Assembly (NCBI GenBank): GCA_964412405.1 | Contig: CAYPOB010000040.1 | Span: 1-7,276, forward strand | Reading direction: 5' to 3' | DNA length: 7,276 nucleotides | From: JAJOKI01 sp964412405 | Lineage (GTDB): Archaea; Halobacteriota; UBA148; JAJOKI01 | In this document: piece after piece, positions 5,378 to 7,276 of the stretch | How the letters are laid out: each line of letters starts with the position of its first letter | Numbering within the stretch: the stretch's first letter is position 1 | Notes under the pieces: generated by a model | Told to the model about the DNA's origin: nothing | Seen by the model: the letters and a program-made list of their open reading frames with translations, nothing else | Database searches by the model: none | Translations under genes and position numbers: made by a program

Positions 5378-5384
5378 CACCTCC
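5378..5384 (-). promoter_or_regulatory. Strong ribosome binding site that fixes the TTG start of purC
   Basis: The minus strand reads GGAGGTGAT, complementary to the 3' end of archaeal 16S rRNA. The ATG that overlaps the end of this motif (5375-5377) is too close to be used with it and reads only five codons. TTG at 5372 has a usable 5-base spacing from GGAGGTG. Confidence 0.7.
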
Positions 5385-5386
5385 AC

Positions 5387-5992
5387 TTATCTCACTTTAA
5401 ACCCGACACCGATCCCATTTGCTATCCTCTCACACTCTACTATGTTCGCATATCCCTCGACGACGCTCACCTGAACTTCTAAGATATGTTCTTTGCACTC
5501 TTTGATGAACTCGACAATTTTTTCATATGTTGCCCCCCCAAACTTTGGTCTGCACATCTCAAAGTATTTCTCTGAGTTCTCCGCATTCATGCTTATGGAA
5601 ATGGAGTCCACTCCGGCGTATTTAAGCTCTTTTGCCACATTTCGAGTAGGGTAGAGCAATTTGGCCTGTCCGTTGGTGTTCACCCTCACCTTCAGATCTG
5701 GGTGGCTCTTTTTAACCTCATCCGTCACCTTCAGTATGGTATCCAGTCTAATCAATGGCTCTCCGTAGCCGCAAAAGACGATTTCTTCGTCGCCATCAAG
5801 TTCCTTGGATAACTCTCTGAGAATATCATCTGCTGAAGCCTCGTTTTGTAACCAAAGATTACAATCCCCCACTCCTCTTGTGAATTTCCTGACGCAAAAA
5901 ACACAAGCATTGGTGCATTCATTTGTTATGTTCAGATATAATGAATGCTTATACTTATAAACAACCGCGCCTTTAGCCGACGCTGTTATCAT
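5387..5992 (-). CDS. Radical SAM protein, TatD-family-associated type
   Basis: From the ATG at 5990-5992 the protein has 201 residues. The SAM/4Fe-4S motif is Cys26-x3-Cys30-x2-Cys33 within LYLNITNECTNACVFCVR, followed by IVFCGYGEPL (71-80), which supplies the GGE-like SAM-binding motif. RVNTNGQ, SISMNAEN and a C-terminal VSVVEGYAN strand suit a compact barrel with no auxiliary cluster domain. The pattern and length match the small radical SAM group usually found beside TatD-type hydrolases (TIGR04038-like, from memory). Its reaction is unknown. A GTG at 6010 is in frame, but GGGGGAG at 6001-6007 lies 8 bases before the ATG at 5992, so I prefer the latter. The start overlaps the amidohydrolase end by 20 bp. 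Here the neighbour is an amidohydrolase rather than TatD. Confidence 0.88.
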   Translation of the reverse strand: MITASAKGAVVYKYKHSLYLNITNECTNACVFCVRKFTRGVGDCNLWLQNEASADDILRELSKELDGDEEIVFCGYGEPLIRLDTILKVTDEVKKSHPDLKVRVNTNGQAKLLYPTRNVAKELKYAGVDSISISMNAENSEKYFEMCRPKFGGATYEKIVEFIKECKEHILEVQVSVVEGYANIVECERIANGIGVGFKVR

Positions 5993-7175
5993 AGATGATA
6001 CTCCCCCCACTCATAACTCTCCAAACATTTCTCGCATCCGCCCTATGAACGATCGCCGAGACCACATCGCCCAATGGACTCATATTTCTATGTGGCCTGA
6101 GGAATAAAAGGTCAGCCCGTTTTCCCTTCAGTATCTGGCCTGAGTCCAGACCCAATATCTTTGCTGGGTTCAAGGTGACCATTCTAAGTATATCTTTCGC
6201 TGATATTGTCCCTGGATCTCTGTGAACATAGCCGATGATTCTCGAGAGAAACTCCATCTCCCGAAAAAGGTCGGGTGAGTTTAACATGACGTTGTCAGTA
6301 CCCAGAGCGACCAGGACCCCCTTCTCCAGAAAATCCATGATGGGCGGTACCCCAACTCCGAGGAGGGCGTTGCAACGGGGACAACATACTACGGGGATGC
6401 TTTTTTTGACAATATGCCCTATGTCATCTTCAAACGGGTTGGTCACGTGTACAAGAAAACCGGGATCTAACTTCACCGCTCGCTCAACCTCTGTTTTTCC
6501 CGTCAGCGCAAGAGAACGCTGCTGGGAGGGTATGTGCTCTGCGGCATGGAGCGCCAGAGGCAGTCCCAAGTCTGCAATCTTTTCGAGCGTGGCGTCTGAA
6601 AACTCTCCAACGCCGCTCAACCCGATTCCGTCGCATTCCATGGCATGTACATCATCGATGATGGAGGGATTGAGTTTATTTGCCGCCACGTCATCATCCG
6701 CCTGCACCATGATGGGCTCATAATATATTTTCGCCTCCTTATTTGCCTGTGTTGAAGTCCCGAAGGGACTGCAACTCTGCCATTTCGAATAAATGGCACA
6801 TTTGGACAACGCGGGATCATTCGAGAACTCGCAAAAAGAGGTTATCCCATTGGACACCATCTCGCGAACAGCATCGCGAGCCGCAGCAATGAGTTTTTCT
6901 TTTGGCGTGCTCCTCAGGATTTTCTGCTTATACCCATTGGGAGGTCTTACCAGCTCATCCAGCGCCATCCCGATACCGCTCTCCTTTGCAACGGAATCGA
7001 GAATATGGGCGTGAGCATTGATGAGGCCTGGTATTATTATGCAGTTCTCTGCATCCAGATCGCCTCTGATGCTGCCCTCGCCAACTTCAGAGATCAGCCC
7101 ATCTTCGACCTTGATGTACCCGCGGATCAGCTCGAAGTCTGCGCCATAAAGAATTCTCGCGTTGTGGATTATCAT
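5973..7175 (-). CDS. Amidohydrolase family protein (COG0402/cytosine deaminase-like)
   Basis: This 400-residue metal-dependent hydrolase begins with the composite beta-sandwich (MIIHNARILYGADFELIRGYIKVEDGLI) and enters the TIM barrel at IIIPGLINAHAHILD (47-60), with His55 and His57 as the metal-binding HxH pair. Further candidate ligands are His210/His214 (LHAAEH), His243 (FLVHVTN) and Asp294 (LGTDN), which closes the active site. NPAKILGLDSGQILKGKRADLLFL (336-359) is the usual C-terminal signature. Relatives deaminate or hydrolyse heterocycles such as cytosine, guanine or adenosine derivatives; the substrate here is not determined. Residues 126-142 are encoded by two adjacent hairpins and look like an insertion. 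The gene is first in the operon. No SD precedes the ATG, but a TATA-like TTTATTAA lies about 29 bases upstream, consistent with a leaderless transcript. Confidence 0.88.
   Translation of the reverse strand: MIIHNARILYGADFELIRGYIKVEDGLISEVGEGSIRGDLDAENCIIIPGLINAHAHILDSVAKESGIGMALDELVRPPNGYKQKILRSTPKEKLIAAARDAVREMVSNGITSFCEFSNDPALSKCAIYSKWQSCSPFGTSTQANKEAKIYYEPIMVQADDDVAANKLNPSIIDDVHAMECDGIGLSGVGEFSDATLEKIADLGLPLALHAAEHIPSQQRSLALTGKTEVERAVKLDPGFLVHVTNPFEDDIGHIVKKSIPVVCCPRCNALLGVGVPPIMDFLEKGVLVALGTDNVMLNSPDLFREMEFLSRIIGYVHRDPGTISAKDILRMVTLNPAKILGLDSGQILKGKRADLLFLRPHRNMSPLGDVVSAIVHRADARNVWRVMSGGSIIYDNSVG
6751..6775. repeat. CRISPR-repeat-like palindrome inside the amidohydrolase gene
   Basis: A 25-base palindrome pairs GTTG with CAAC and AGTCCC with GGGACT around a GAA loop (10 of 12 arm positions pair). 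The GTCCC/GGGAC core with flanking GTTG and CAAC resembles the stem of palindromic CRISPR repeats, but only one copy is present and there are no spacers. It encodes residues 134-142 (SCSPFGTST). Confidence 0.6.
6778..6798. repeat. Second hairpin abutting the first, inside the amidohydrolase gene
   Basis: TGCCATTT (6778-6785) and AAATGGCA (6791-6798) are a perfect 8-bp inverted repeat around CGAAT. It begins two bases after the first palindrome and encodes residues 126-133 (CAIYSKWQ). Together the two hairpins occupy 48 bp, exactly 16 codons. Confidence 0.6.
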
Positions 7176-7200
7176 TATAGATTAGTAGTACAGTTTATCA

Positions 7201-7208
7201 TTAATAAA
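7201..7208 (-). promoter_or_regulatory. Probable TATA box of the amidohydrolase-rSAM-purC-sua5 operon
   Basis: The minus strand reads TTTATTAA centred about 29 bases before the amidohydrolase ATG, which would place the transcript start at or within a few bases of the ATG. The leader (CTACTAATCTATA) has no SD, in agreement with a leaderless first gene. Downstream genes in the operon do have SD sequences. Confidence 0.45.
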
Positions 7209-7276
7209 TTGGTATCGCGGTTAAAAAGCCTATAATAGATTACATGCAATCTAACTTAATAAAAAGTTCGCTAAAT
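7209..7276. other. Intergenic edge, no gene seen
   Basis: These 68 A+T-rich bases upstream of the operon promoter contain no readable coding frame. An 8-mer ATAGATTA occurs here (7234-7241) and again at 7178-7185 next to the amidohydrolase start. The final stretch (CTTAATAAAAAG) could belong to the promoter of a gene beyond the window. Confidence 0.3.

Noticed and set aside
6235..6723. 162-codon plus-strand frame opposite the amidohydrolase
   Set aside because: It is a shadow of a well-supported gene; no SD, and a biased Ser/Thr/Arg composition.
6751..6775. CRISPR array
   Set aside because: Only a single repeat-like unit is present; no second copy, spacers or cas genes are visible in the window.
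6861..6880. Perfect 7-bp inverted repeat CTCGCGA/TCGCGAG with a 6-base loop
   Set aside because: It lies in a codon run for an ordinary amidohydrolase helix (ARDAVRE) with no length anomaly, so it is probably a chance product of Arg/Ala codons.

Overview
The window looks like a piece of a euryarchaeal chromosome from the methanogen/ANME-related lineages. Supporting signs are a CitG-like gene overlapping a DUF447 gene (a pair of families typical of methanogens), a two-domain archaeal/bacterial Sua5, a long archaeal-style PurC, TATA-box-like elements at archaeal spacing, and strong GGAGGTG-type ribosome binding sites. The exact genus cannot be read from the sequence; an uncultivated methane- or alkane-metabolising archaeon is my guess.

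Layout. (1) Positions 1-1351, plus strand: the 3' part of a CitG/MdcB-like triphosphoribosyl-dephospho-CoA synthase family gene overlaps by 4 bp (GTGA) a DUF447 flavin-type split-barrel protein. (2) Positions 1380-3366 are an accessory-looking interval. On the minus strand it holds a RelE/ParE-type toxin with its ribbon-helix-helix antitoxin, preceded by an operator-like cluster of palindromes, then about 330 bp without a gene that contains a long imperfect inverted repeat. Next is a 51-residue, eight-cysteine desulforedoxin-like mini-protein (minus). Divergent from it, on the plus strand, is an A+T-rich gene for a membrane-anchored cyclophilin that looks acquired from bacteria. A 43-codon ORF of unknown value lies after the cyclophilin. 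(3) Positions 3367-7175, minus strand: a compact four-gene operon in the order amidohydrolase, radical SAM protein (TatD-associated type), purC (SAICAR synthase), sua5 (threonylcarbamoyl-AMP synthase). Junctions are a 20-bp overlap, a 14-bp gap with an excellent SD before a TTG start, and a 4-bp ATGA overlap.

How the genes fit together: the operon combines purine synthesis (PurC), tRNA t6A modification (Sua5) and two enzymes of unknown substrate (amidohydrolase and radical SAM), so it is best seen as a housekeeping nucleotide/RNA-related operon. The CitG-like/DUF447 pair may serve a coenzyme pathway, possibly tetrahydromethanopterin-related, but that is inference.

The most unusual structural signal is inside the amidohydrolase gene. 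Two back-to-back hairpins (6751-6775 and 6778-6798) together span exactly 48 bp (16 codons), in a region where the protein appears longer than its relatives. The first has a CRISPR-repeat-like palindromic core. This looks like an in-frame palindromic insertion tolerated in a protein. I saw no CRISPR array, tRNA, rRNA or complete insertion sequence.
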